This document shows, piece by piece, positions 45,452 to 56,184 of a stretch of 64,000 nucleotides of DNA. The notes under the pieces are model-generated. The model did not search any database, had not been told where the DNA came from, and saw only the letters and a program-made list of their open reading frames with translations. The position numbers were made by a program, and so were the translations under genes. The DNA lies in assembly GCA_025716855.1 (NCBI GenBank), contig JAIXMQ010000008.1:434001-498000 (forward strand). Reading direction: 5' to 3'. This DNA is from Pilaira anomala. Its lineage: Eukaryota; Mucoromycota; Mucoromycetes; Mucorales; Mucoraceae. The number at the start of each line of letters is the position of its first letter. Within the stretch, counting starts at the first letter, position 1.

Positions 45452-46565
45452 ATGGATTATAGATATTTTGAACCAACCTACTATCCTCGTCATACAGCGT
45501 ATCAACCACAGTATGTACCTCCGAATCGACCCACCAGTGATTATTTACCTCAATTATCACGGTCTTCATCTACCGGAACACATTATTATAACCAAGTAAG
45601 TTTTTATATATACTTATAAAACTTTTTTTTTTTTTAAAAAAAAAAAAAAACTAACATAAAGATTAAAATAGGATTATTATACACCAGTAACAAGTCGTAG
45701 AAGACGAAACAAGATTGATCGATTTGTGTATGAAGATGAAGATGGTGAGCCTATGAACGATCTAGAGGTGATTGCAAAAAAGAATGCAGCAAAAAACGAA
45801 CGACAAAGTAAAATAGTATACCCTGACAAAATCAAAGAAAATTATTACACACCAGCTGCTGCAGCAGAAACAATGGATGATTCAGAAGTAGTATATCCTA
45901 ATACAACTTCTTCAGTTTCATCTTTTGATTCTACTCTGGTGGGCTCAGAATCATCCACCACAAACCATCCTCATAATAAGAAAGCTAGTACTGAACCATC
46001 CGAACAACCAACAAACGACGGAAAGGAATCGTCAGAAGAAGTCATAACAACAGTAGAACCAGCTGCTACGAATAAAAAAAAGAAACGGTCATTATTTAGT
46101 TGTTTATTTAAAAAAATAGTTTCAGCACCGCCGATACCGTCACCTCATCATTCACCATTATTACCTCCTTTACCAACACCTAGCTTTAGTACACCACCTA
46201 CACCGGTCTTATCACCTGATAATAATCAACAACAACAACAGCAAGCAGGAGGAGTCAATTCAGTATCATCTTCTACTACTTCGTCCCCATTTGAAGAAAT
46301 ATCATCATCCGATGGAACTTGGGTATTTTCATATCCTACATTAGTTCCCGTGACTCCAACGGTTTGGATTCAATTTGATTTGGAAAATCAAAAAAGGATA
46401 GCGGATCATGTGAGATCCAAGTTACCTGTTGTACAATTTATGGATTCTCATATTGGGGCTGGCACTGTTCTTTGTACTGTCAGTTTATTACAAAAAGCTT
46501 GTTTTATTCCATTCGGAAATCAATTTACTCGACTTGAACTAAGTTATATCCCTCCGCGTTGTTAA
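45452..46565 (+). CDS. Uncharacterised proline/serine-rich protein
   Basis: Two exons (45452-45595, 45672-46565) give 1,038 nt, 345 residues. The N-terminus is Tyr/Pro-rich (MDYRYFEPTYYPRHTAYQPQ). SRRRRNKIDRFVYEDEDGEP follows, then a long Ser/Thr/Glu-rich disordered region, KKKKRSLFSCLFKKIVSAPP (basic-cysteine patch, possibly palmitoylated), a proline-rich stretch and a short Q-run. The last ~80 residues look folded: VWIQFDLENQKRIADHVRSK, MDSHIGAGTVLCTVSLLQKA, FTRLELSYIPPRC. I do not recognise the family. The 3' end of this gene is duplicated 3.9 kb downstream. Confidence 0.75.
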
Positions 46566-46696
46566 AAGGTTAAACGTTTCCCCTCTCTTTGTAAATATAT
46601 AATTTAATAAAAAAAAATTATTTTTTCTCTCTTTCGCCTTTTGTATCTATGGTAAATCGATACTTGTTGGAACAAGTATTTACTTACTTTGGACTT
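46436..46696 (+). repeat. Direct repeat, copy 1 (gene 3' end + intergenic + start of PQ-loop gene)
   Basis: From ATTTATGGATTCTCATATTG to GTATTTACTTACTTTGGACT. It includes the intact 3' end of the 45452-46565 gene and a truncated copy of exon 1 of the PQ-loop gene (ATGGTAAATCGATACTTGTT). About 90% identical to 50327-50609. Confidence 0.9.
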
Positions 46697-47579
46697 CATA
46701 AAGAACTGAAGGCTTTACTCCTTCTATAATTTTTGGATCTCTTAGGAGGAGATGGCAAATCATCATCTCCCATACCACCAATAATTATTATCATCCATGT
46801 TGTTGTTACACCCATAGAGTTTTATGCATTTCTGAGGATTCCATGTTGTCTTTTCTCTCTCAAGCTTTCATCAAGTCATTTTAAGGCTATTTCAGTGGAA
46901 TCACCTTCTTGTTCTCTAGGACTACACTGGTCGCATTTCTCGTTCGACGTGTGTCACCTTTAGTTGCTCTAACTGTTTTACCTTTTCTGAGCTTGTAGAT
47001 ACAGCGCCTACGAATTTTTATTGATTAAATACATAAAAAAACGTGACTTTTTCCGAAGATGTTAAGAGGTTTTGCTTGTCGAAAAAAGTTCAAGGGTTGC
47101 TAATAAAGAGATCCGCCCTAATCATTTTTCGATTCTTGTTCGGTGATATCGTAAATACTAGAGGTGCTATCATATCAAGACTTTGTTAGATTTTGATAGT
47201 CCAAGTACGTTAAAAGATATACGATGTATAAAATATAGTTTGCGTGAGCACCAATTCTTGTTGTATAAGTAGGACTACTAAGAAGTTTATTAAAGGAATC
47301 GATTTTACAATTTAAAAGAGAAATAAAGATTAATATTATAAAAGGGATCAAATAGGTATTGATAAATCTTTTAAGATTAATATGTAAAGTAAATTGACTG
47401 ATTTTTATTGTTGTAAGAACTATTTTTGGGTTTTATATATTTTTTTAAAAGCGGGAAAAAAAAAAAGGAAAATTCTCTTCATTGGATAATCCACAAAAAA
47501 ACAGAATTTGTAGTAGTGTAACAACTTCCAAGGTAAGCTACATACACGACATCAAGGCAACAAAATATTAAAAAGAAAC

Positions 47580-47650
47580 TCTCCGACTGGGAATTGAACC
47601 CAGGTCTCCCGCGTGACAGGCGGGGATACTCACCACTATACTATCGAAGA
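47580..47650 (-). tRNA. tRNA-Asp (GUC)
   Basis: The minus strand folds as a 71-nt cloverleaf. Acceptor stem TCTTCGA/TCGGAGA; D-loop ATAGTATAGTGGTGAGTAT; anticodon arm CCCGCCTGTCACGCGGG with GTC as the anticodon; T-arm CTGGGTTCAATTCCCAG. Box A (TAGTATAGTGG) and box B (GGTTCAATTCC) are intact. No intron. A T-rich stretch follows for Pol III termination (TTTCTTTTTAA on the minus strand). Confidence 0.95.
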
Positions 47651-48599
47651 TTGGATATATTATTAAAACCCAAACATATTATTTAACCTAAAAATATTCA
47701 ATAGATCACGTGACAATCACGTGAGTTTCGTGGATTTCATTGCGCTATTTTAAACTTTCATCTTTTTTATTATTCCTGCAATGCAATAATTAGCAAAGCA
47801 AGCATATGTAGTTCTTTATTTATTGAAGACAGATCATTTTTGTCAAGTTTGATCATACACAACATTAAAAGTAGTTTCAAAAAAGAGTCATTAAACATCA
47901 CCCACCTGGATTTCCTAATCCAACCTTTCATTTTCACTTTAACCACTTTTTTTTTTTTGAAGATTTTTGCTAACACTCTTATTACACTTCTAATAGATTT
48001 GGATCCTCCTTCTAATGATGAAGAAGGCGATGCATTGGATTAACTATTAATCCACAGCTATTTTATTATTATCCTACAATTATTAATTAAAAATAATGAA
48101 ACAGTAAAAAAAGATTGTCTATCTGCCTCTTCTATAAAAAGAAGGACTACTATATAACTAATTAAAGATCTCTCTAACTATCATACAATAAAAAACTGCA
48201 TAAAATTATATGGTAAACTCAACGATATCTAGCGTAGCCTTACCATTGTGTGATGAGATAATTGTACTTAAAAAAAAATATTTTCAAATTTCTTGAAAAA
48301 AAGGAGTGTGTTAAAGTTGTTTAAAAACGAAAAGTGGGTGGCATATTTTTCCATCCTCTCCAACAATTATTAAAAACACTAAGTACTTACTTTACAGTCA
48401 TGAGAGTTAACTATCTTTTTTTTTTTATGAGTTAATAACAGATTGAGGGCTGATTGTCACTAGAGTTTGCATTAACCACTACTCATTTGACTGCTATTTG
48501 ACTTCTTTATTATTTTTTTTCACACGCCAAAACAGGGTTTTCACTATTATTTAGCCACTATATTAAAAAAAAAGGGGGAAAATGTGTCTTTATCGGGTC

Positions 48600-49020
48600 G
48601 ACACAAAGACGTAAAACCTGACTTTAGCGTGTATGTGAACGGGCTGTCACGTTGGTTTGTGGTGTTAGTTTCTGAGCTCAAACCGCCCCCGAAGGCCATC
48701 GAACTCTTGAAAATGACAGAATCAAATTAGGTAAAGAAATGAAAAAAAGAAGATAAATGAACTATTAGAAGTCGGTATTACTGATCCTTTGGTTTGCGGT
48801 ATAATATTGGTCATTTTGAACATTTGAATATGTTCAAAATGAAACTTTCTGGACCAAGTGTGTACATTAAAGTAGTCAAGTTATTTGTTGATGATTTATT
48901 ATTATTAACTGATGAACTATTATTGTATGTGCTATCCCTAAATATGACAAAAGCTAATGAGCAAAAGATGATAAATAACCATCATCTATCTAATTGTCCG
49001 GATTTCCGCAGGCAGGAGAA
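48600..49020 (+). pseudogene. Degraded fragment of a Mucoromycota multicopy hypothetical protein
   Basis: Frames in succession read DFSVYVNGLSRWFVVLVSEL and KPPPKAIELLKM, then RIKLGKEM and ELLEVGITDPLVCGI, then FKMKLSGPSVYIKVVKLFVD. Stops and shifts separate them. The order (a 'VVSELKPP' block, 'KLGKEMK', 'V-DP-VCG', 'M-L-GPS-Y') recalls an abundant unnamed protein family in Mucorales accessory regions. Function unknown. This is from memory of the family and not checked. Confidence 0.4.
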
Positions 49021-49043
49021 CCTGTGGACAATCAGTAATTAAT

Positions 49044-49125
49044 GAGAAAAGACTTAGGGTTGATTTATTAGATAAAATAAAACTGAAAGAACTCTTCTAA
49101 ACTAAAATAATAATCATCTTTTATA
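49044..49125. repeat. Dispersed repeat, copy 2 (partner at 13211-13296)
   Basis: GAGAAAAGACTTAGGGT and ACTCTTCTAAACTAAAATAA with AATCATCTT; the same order as copy 1. Confidence 0.6.
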
Positions 49126-49917
49126 TCTTGAATATCCTGATGAGTTGTGTTTGAATAAGGACCATCTTTTTGATGGGTTTAAATGAATCTATACCCAACT
49201 CTTCTGCTTTTGAATAAGTACGTTCTACTCTTTCGAATTGACCATAAATAATCGTGGATCCTATCTACCCGATTGGATAACAACATATCTGGTTCCTGAC
49301 TAAAGATCACCTTGTAATTATTTACATGGTTGTTATTAGTCTGGATTCCGTTGTTACAGATTTCATTGGTAAATGCGCATACTTTTAAATTGACAAGAAC
49401 TATTTTTCTATCATACGACCTGATCAACCTTATTCTTAGATTGATATCATGTTTTCCCAGTTTCGGGATAGAATTGACAGTTGCTGGGATAATCTTTATT
49501 CCAACAATGTTATTCTTTTTTATTTATTTTGTAAACAGGTTGTATAATACTACTATTTAATATTAATAGATTATAATGTATTTTTGCCAGTAATAGCCGT
49601 TCTTACCCCAACACAAGGTAGCTAAGCTTGTATCGAGACTATTACCGGTAAATATCTCTTATTTTCTATTAATATGAATTGAGTATTTACTTTATTTGTA
49701 TTGTTTTATTTTCAATTATATTTTATTATTTGATCTTGGTTTTTTACCATTGATCTTATTTTACGTCAATTTGTATATGCATTTGAATATAGAATATTTC
49801 CTTAGGTTCAAGATATTGATAATAATATACAATGTTAAACATGTATATTATTATGAAGATATATCAGGTTTTTATTATAATGTTTAGTTTATAACCCTGA
49901 TCTACTTATATTTATAA

Positions 49918-50215
49918 GTAGAGATGACGCAAATACGACAGAACCAAGTTCCAGTGCCAGTGCCAGTCTTCAAGTGAATTCGTATGACCCCTTTCTAGCC
50001 GCCACATTGGCAAGATGAGAGCAACCAGAAATGGCAGTCCTCCATCACAGCATTATTATGTACTCAAATAAAACAATATATTATTAGTAAACATTCAACG
50101 ACTTCATAATCCTATAAAAATTGAGGGTATCTTTTTTTTTTTTTTTTAGAAGCTGCAAAGGAAGAGCAGCAGCGCTGTTAGCCAGACCAGGGCCCTTTGA
50201 GACCTCTAGCGTTAC
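49918..50215 (+). pseudogene. Ser-rich coding-like fragment, possible retroelement relic
   Basis: An open stretch near 49920-50028 reads ANTTEPSSSASASLQVNSYD then FLAATLAR before TGA, with EQPEMAVLHHS after it; a further EAAKEEQQR lies near 50150. The local GC is higher than its surroundings. It could be a relic of a gag-like protein; no diagnostic motif is present. Confidence 0.25.
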
Positions 50216-50326
50216 CACGTTGACCATAGACTAGATTAGTTTACGGTTTCGTTGAATAGTCCGCTCTAAATTGATATTTAATAAAAAGAGAAGAACTAGG
50301 TCAATGTTTTTGGGGAAAATCAGTCG

Positions 50327-50609
50327 ATTTATGGATTCTCATATATTGGAGCTGGTACTGTTGTTTATACTGTCAGTTTATTACAAAAAGCTTGTTTTAT
50401 TCCATTTGGAAATCAATTTACTCGACTTGAATTAAGTTATATATCCCTCCACGTTGTTAAAAGGTTAAATGTTTCCCCTCTCTCTGTAAATATAATTTAA
50501 TTATAAAAAAAAAATTATTTTATAAATTCTTCTTTTTTTTTTTCTCTCGCCTTTTGTATCTATGGTAAATCGATACTTGTTGGAACAAGTATTTAGTTAC
50601 TTTGGACTT
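50327..50609 (+). repeat. Direct repeat, copy 2 (damaged gene 3' end + promoter and start of PQ-loop gene)
   Basis: Same order as copy 1, with a 2-bp insertion (ATATATTGG for ATATTGG) that breaks the reading frame of the upstream-gene fragment and about 20 bp of indel in the T-rich spacer. The PQ-loop start ATGGTAAATCG (50562) is intact here. Confidence 0.9.
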
Positions 50610-51599
50610 GTATTTTGGTCTTTACAACTAGCACCTCAAGGTACAAGAAAAAAAAAAAAAAAAAAAAAAACTTTATTTAAATAAAAAAAAGAAAGCATGG
50701 AAAACGTATAGAAGAGGAACTTCAACTGGCGTCTCTGTTTGGACCATGTTTATTTGGTCTTTGGCAGGACTATTTATGGGAGTATACAATATAGGACTTA
50801 ATGTTGCCATTGCACTTTGGATCCAACCTCAGATCTTTACGTTCATTGCATGTATTTGTTTATTACAAGAGTTTAGGTACCAACATCATTGGTCTATTCT
50901 CAAGACAACCATAGGATTTATTTTAACTTGTCTTATATTGGGTGGGTTAGAAGTTGGATTCCTCTTTGCCTATAAAGTAAAAAAAGAAAAAGAAAAGTAA
51001 TTTGATTTTGTTGATTTTTCTCAATTATTTTGACACATTTTTTTATTACTTAAGCGTGCAGAATTAGATGGAAATGAAGGTGGATCAAGATTATTTGGTA
51101 TTTTACCCGTTATTTTTGTTTTGGGAGGCTTTTTACCTCAATATTATGAAATCTACTGTAAGTAAAAATGAATATAACATGTAAAAAAAAAAAAAAGAGA
51201 GACTCAATATTATTTAAACTAGGCGATAAAAGAGTGATCGGAATATCTCATTTATTTTTGGCTATGGATTGTTCCGGGTCCGTTTTTTCCATATTGGCAC
51301 TCGGTAAAAAAAATATAGCAATTTTATATGATATACAAAAAAAACTAAACATATATAAAAAAAAAAAAATAGTATATAGTGACTCGATGGATACTTTAAA
51401 TTTAGTAAACTATATAGCTATTGCGTGCCTCGATTTAGGTATATTAGGACTTTATTACATTTTAGAATGGTATCAAATTAGATATCGTTCAGATGTTCAT
51501 AACACCAAATCTTCATCTTTAGAGGCATCAACCAAGACCACATCTTATAGCCCAGAAGACAAAAAAATTTCCATTGACCTAATAGACTCCCTACCGTAA
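50562..51599 (+). CDS. PQ-loop repeat membrane protein (SLC66-like)
   Basis: Five exons (50562-50640, 50696-50976, 51055-51157, 51222-51302, 51373-51599) total 771 nt, 256 residues, all in phase. The first PQ-loop is FWSLQLAPQAWKTYRRGTST followed by GVSVWTMFIWSLAGLFMGVY; the second is VLGGFLPQYYEIYCDKRVIG then SHLFLAMDCSGSVFSILAL. Multiple hydrophobic helices fit the seven-TM PQ-loop (SWEET/SLC66) fold. Relatives export cationic amino acids or cystine from vacuole/lysosome; substrate here unknown. The last exon overlaps the antisense gene at 51478-51599. The end, SYSPEDKKISIDLIDSLP, is hydrophilic. Confidence 0.9.
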
Positions 51600-51922
51600 C
51601 TATCATGATTGTATAAACCACAAGTTCTGCAAAAAAGAAGGCTACATAATAATACCAAGTACCACCTAAAAAAAAATATAATATTAAATAAATAAAAAAA
51701 AATTGTCTGTTTTTTTTTTGTTTATTTACTTGTGATGAACTCGGTTAAAAGGACTCGAGTTACTTTTACACTGGTAGATCCAACTAGACCAAAAATACAA
51801 AATCTCCAAAACCAAATAAGATAGTACTTGTAATCTTTTACTTCAGAGTCAAATCGAACACTTCGAAATTGTCCTTGTTGTTCAATATCATCTGATAATA
51901 ACCGCGTATTTTCTGGTTCCAT
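51478..51922 (-). CDS. Small DUF6787-like membrane protein, antisense-overlapping
   Basis: Two exons (51922-51730 and 51665-51478) joined across a 64-bp GT-AG intron make 381 nt, 126 residues, exactly in frame. Sequence features: MEPENTRLLSDDIEQQ (hydrophilic N-terminus), YYLIWFWRFCIFGLVGSTSV (TM with GS), VTRVLLTEFIT, GTWYYYVAFFFAELVVYTIM (TM), VGSLLGQWKFF and KMWSWLMP. The G-S-T-S-V-K...GTWYY...GSLLG-x3-FF...KMW order agrees with DUF6787-type proteins. The last 122 nt lie antisense to the final exon of the PQ-loop gene, so both genes are coding over that stretch. A function is not known. Confidence 0.7.
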
Positions 51923-52026
51923 CTGATAAAAAAAAAAAAAGGAGGCGGGGATTTAATTATTAAAAAAAGTGAAAAAGAGAGAAAAGAAAGTCTTTTTGTT
52001 TTTTGTTATTTTTCTTTCCTTTTTAT

Positions 52027-52669
52027 ATGTTGTCTGATTCATTACGTAAGAAAGCGAGAAAAAGAGAGAGAGAGAGAGAAAAAAAAGTATTTAATTTAAA
52101 CTTTTTATTATTATTAGGTCAATTAATTGGGTTTATATTAGGTAAGATAACAATGATAAAACATAGAATACGATATTTAAAATAAAAAGTTGCTATTTGT
52201 TGGGGCTCAACGAATCCATTAATTAAGCTTGGAAGTGAAGGACTCGATAAAGTTTCTGAGAAATACCCAGATGGTGGAATAAAGAAATGGTTAGCCGAAC
52301 TGAAATACCTTTTTACAAAGTGGCAAGTAAGTAATAAGAAAGACAGACTGAGAGAAATAAGCTAATAACACCTTTTTTTCTAGTACGTTTTACCTTTATT
52401 GCTTAACCTAAGTGGATCCGTGGTTTATTATTATACTTTAGGAACTTCAGACATGTCACTTGCAGTTCCCATTACCAATTCACTTACATTTATCTTTTCT
52501 TTATTAACTGGTCTATGTCTTGGAGAGAAGATTGGAGGCAAAGGTAAAGTATACATATAAAACTTATAAATAAAAATTCTAATAGCATACACACACACGG
52601 AAAGATGCTTGGTTAGGAATGGGATTGGTTGTAACAGGTGTAGCCATTTGTGTCAGCGGCGGAAAATAA
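52027..52669 (+). CDS. TMEM234-like small membrane protein
   Basis: Five exons including two microexons (52027-52045 of 19 nt, 52118-52141 of 24 nt, then 52190-52326, 52384-52543, 52605-52669) sum to 405 nt, 134 residues, in frame throughout. The start reads MLSDSLRQLIGFILVAICWG; STNPLIKLGSEGL is the conserved motif of TMEM234/DMT-like proteins. A cytosolic loop leads to LPLLLNLSGSVVYYYTLGTS, SLAVPITNSLTFIFSLLTGL and LGMGLVVTGVAICVSGGK. Four helices, half the size of drug/metabolite transporters. Function is unknown. Confidence 0.88.
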
Positions 52670-52745
52670 ATAAATAAACGTCAACAGTTTAGAAAAACTT
52701 TTTTTTATTATTTACTCTTTTTTTTTTTTTTTTTTTCTATATTCA

Positions 52746-54115
52746 ATGAGCATCACAGACGATGAGTTTCGAGCTAAACTAGAGAAACACTTTTCACTCT
52801 ATCGACTTAACTTACGTTCACCTATTGCTTCTAAAGTGGTACCTGACCATTGGTACCGAATCGATGTTTTACTTGTAAACGAATTAGGTTTATTTCGACG
52901 TGCAGATATTGAACCTCACGGGCAAGTGATTCTTTCATGTGATTTACTTGTACCTGAAACCAACGCGATGACACCACTTTCTCCTGATACAAATTGGAAA
53001 TTAGAGATACGTCCCGCACCTGCTTTTGAACAAGGTAAATTATCGAAAGAAAGACAAAGTGTACCTGGTTTTGTTGGTTCAGGGAAAGGTACATTTGAGT
53101 ATCGTATTCAACAAGTGACAGCCACTGGAAAACAAATGGGCGGAAAAAGGTTCTTACGTATTCAACCTACTGAATTGATTGATTTTCCTCAACAAAAGCA
53201 AGATGTTCAATTAGATACCATTTTACCGCTTGTGATTGGTCCTATTGAGATCGACCTCCAACAAGAAGAAAAAACACAAGAGGATACAGATTTACCGCTT
53301 GAATTATGGAAAGATCAAACGATGGAGATGGTTTACGATGGGTATCGTGTATTTGATACCTCTATCTCACCGCCTGTAAATATCGCGATTCATGAAATGT
53401 GGGATTCAGGTATTCCTGGAAAGATTTGGGATTCGGCTTTAGTCATGTTGGATGTGATGAAAAGAATTATTGAATTTCATCCAGAGTATATTGATAAAAA
53501 ACATACATTGGATTTGAGTGCTGGGTAAAAAGAAATAAATTTCTTAAAAAAAAAAAAAAAAAAAATAACGCATCCATTATTAAAAAAAAAAAGGGGACAT
53601 CTTTTTATAGAACAGGACTTTTAGGTCTCTATGTAGCTAGTATGATGGCATCACCTTCATCAAGCATCAAACAAGGACAGATTACCATCACCGAATTAGA
53701 CGAAGCGGTTGATTTAATCGATCAAAATTTACGCACAAACCAGTTCCTTCAAGATCATCCATGCCTGTTACAAACCCGAAATTTATTATGGGGAGATAGT
53801 GAGCAAGCGAAATCATGTGGAAAGGCAGATTTGATCATGGCATCTGATGTTTTGTATGAAGTACAGTTCTTTGAAGATTTAGTCAAGGCCTTTGTGGATC
53901 TCAGTCATGAGGAGACGCGTATTTATATTGGATATAAAAGACGTGGATTGACAGAGAAGGAAGAAGAGTACTTTTGGTCGCTTTGTAAACAACATTTTGA
54001 GATCAAGTTGTTGGAATTAAATGGAGATCAAGATATAGATGATGCTTTAGTGCCTCCCATGACTTTAGAGACAAGTGTTCAATTATATCGTTTAAAACGT
54101 TTTTTAAATAAATAA
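52746..54115 (+). CDS. METTL21-type protein methyltransferase
   Basis: Two exons (52746-53524, 53611-54115) give 1,284 nt and 427 residues. The Rossmann SAM site is HTLDLSAGTGLLGLYVAS at residues ~254-271 (E/DLGxGxG-like). LTxTE-like TITELDEAVDLIDQN, then LLWGDSE and the family DxxY motif MASDVLYEVQFFEDL follow. These place it in the Methyltransf_16 group (METTL21/EFM lysine methyltransferases). Most relatives are 200-330 residues; here the first ~220 form an additional N-terminal domain, with HWYRIDVLLVNELGLFRRAD and GFVGSGKGTFEYRIQQ, of unknown role. Substrate cannot be told from sequence. Confidence 0.87.
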
Positions 54116-54234
54116 TTTGATCTACATATTCTCTCTCTCCTTTTTTGATTTCATACCATAACTATCTCTATGTATATATAAAGAAAAGCTGATGTTGATC
54201 TCTTTCTTCTTTTTTTTTTTTTTTTTATATCATC

Positions 54235-54742
54235 ATGTTTTATGTCAAGGGAAAATCACATCTCTTGTATTTATTACCTACAAATCAAGAAGAAGCACAA
54301 GTAGAAGAAAGTCAACCTTTAAAGATCTCTAGTAACACATTTTCCTCTGCTATTCTTCATTCACTCTTACGATACTTTGATTTACTTCCTACTTTTTTAA
54401 TGATTGCATCCTCCATGTCTCTTCTCGCTTATTTGTATACACTTTTACTCATCCCAGCTGTATTTACAGCGACTCTACCCAAGAAAAATACGACGGATCT
54501 ATATAATGGAACTGAAGTGCCTATTGATATTGGATGTCCGTTTTTAACGCCTCGAACTGAAGCCGCTACAAATGTACATGATTTAAGACCGGATGATATC
54601 AAATTAGTGATTGGGTTAGGTGATAGTGTAATGGCTGGGTTTGCTGCGAAAGGAATTCAAGATGAAACTTTTTTCACTATCAAGAATTTATATGAAAATC
54701 GTGGGATTTCTTTTGCTATGGGTGGTGTAAAGTATTAATACA

Positions 54743-54790
<48 letters not shown>

Positions 54791-55888
54791 AACTAATGGA
54801 TAATGTATGTTTTATAGGATCCAGATGCAATGACTATGCCTAATATCTTGAATTATTATTCTCATGATTTATATGGTGCTTCTAAAGGAGATCATATTAT
54901 CAGTATTTGTTTTGGTAAATGAAATATATAAATATATATTTTTAAAAATTAACAAATGTTAAAACTATTATGTAGGAAACCAAATTTGTCCTAAAGGTCA
55001 ATACCGACCCAAGATCGATGTACTAAATGCAGCACAATCCGGTGCAAGAAGTCTCAACCTGTTCCATCAACTCGACTATATTGAAGACGAACTTGAAGAG
55101 CTTTATGAATCCGGTCTGGCCTCACCTACCGACTGGAAACTTTTGACGTTCTTTATTGGATCCAACGATATCTGTCATTCATGTACGGAGATCACGTCGT
55201 TACCACCTGCGTTCAGTGTGAATGCACTTGCAGCCGTTGAAAGAATTCGAACGTCCATGTCCAACGTACTTGTACAGATTGTAGGTATGATGCGCGTTCA
55301 AGATATCGTGATACAGAGTTCAAATTATGTAGCGTATTGTCAACCGATCAAGGGGAGCTCGTTTATAGGCCATGATCATGAATGTGAGTGCTCTCATTCG
55401 GATACCAATCGAACTATCATGTCGGATGTCTTTCCTCATTATAATACGGCGTTAGAAGGGATTGCAGAGCATTATAAAAGTATCAGTGATGAAACTCAAT
55501 CGACTTTTGCTGTGGTGTATCAACCTCTTTTAGTGGATATCATGAGTTTCCCTATTGAAGCGATTAGGTAAAATGTATATAAAAATTGAGTAGTAAAGAT
55601 GTCATAATTTATTTACTGTTTCCTGTTTTGTACATAGTAATATTGATTGCTTTCATCCTTCTGCTTTAGCACATGCTTGGTTATCTAAAATGTATTGGTA
55701 AAGATCACATATCTCATATAAAAAGATTTTATTGTCATTTATCTAATCATGGATCTCTTTTTATTTATAAATATAATAATAGGAATATGATGTTTATGTC
55801 TCCAGAAGAAAAATCCAAGGTACTTACATTTAATGAAGAAGCACCTATCTATTGTCCAACAGAGACAGATCGATTCAGGACTTTATAA
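54235..55888 (+). CDS. Membrane-anchored GDSL phospholipase B (PLB1-like)
   Basis: Five exons (54235-54726, 54818-54914, 54976-55567, 55638-55697, 55783-55888) give 1,347 nt and 448 residues. A single N-terminal hydrophobic segment at residues ~52-78 (FLMIASSMSLLAYLYTLLLI) without a cleavage-type signal suggests a type II membrane protein. Catalytic blocks: VIGLGDSVMAGF (nucleophile S131), NAAQSGA (Gly block), FIGSNDICHSC (Asn block), and NIDCFHPSALAHAW (Asp-x2-His). Cysteines flank several blocks, as in animal phospholipase B. The SGNH fold hydrolyses acyl esters of phospholipids. Intron 1 contains a (TG)n microsatellite. Confidence 0.9.
54743..54778 (+). repeat. TG microsatellite in an intron
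   Basis: About 17 TG dinucleotides in intron 1 of the phospholipase gene. Confidence 0.9.
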
Positions 55889-56184
55889 ATAATAAAAGTA
55901 ATTGGTTTATATTTCGGCGTTAACTCCTTTGAACCAATGCAAGCGTTTTAAATATCCGATTTTCTTTTGAGTTTGTATAACTTGTAACGAATTAAAGCTT
56001 AAAGCTCTTTTTTTTTTTTCTAAACAATGATTAGTAAATATGAGTCAGGGATAAAATGTCATCCACTTGTGTTACTAAAAAAAAAAAAACCCTTGAAGTT
56101 TTTTTTTTTTTTTTTTTTTTCCATTCTTTTTCCTTTTTCTCATAAACTTTTTTTTTTGTCTACTCCTTTTTTAAGAAAAAAAAA

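Larger units (their letters stand above)
46697..50326. mobile_element. 3.6-kb insertion between direct repeats
   Basis: This interval separates the two copies of a duplicated gene junction. It contains a tRNA-Asp gene, a broken fragment of an unknown coding family (48600-49020), a dispersed repeat shared with 13211-13296, and a Ser-rich fragment near 49920-50210. No transposase or terminal inverted repeats identify it as a single mobile element; it may be a composite of old insertions. The call as an insertion is inference from the flanking repeats. Confidence 0.5.

Noticed and set aside
46733..46963. 76-residue plus-strand ORF after the first direct repeat
   Set aside because: Begins with TTG, no motif, and sits in the decayed insert.
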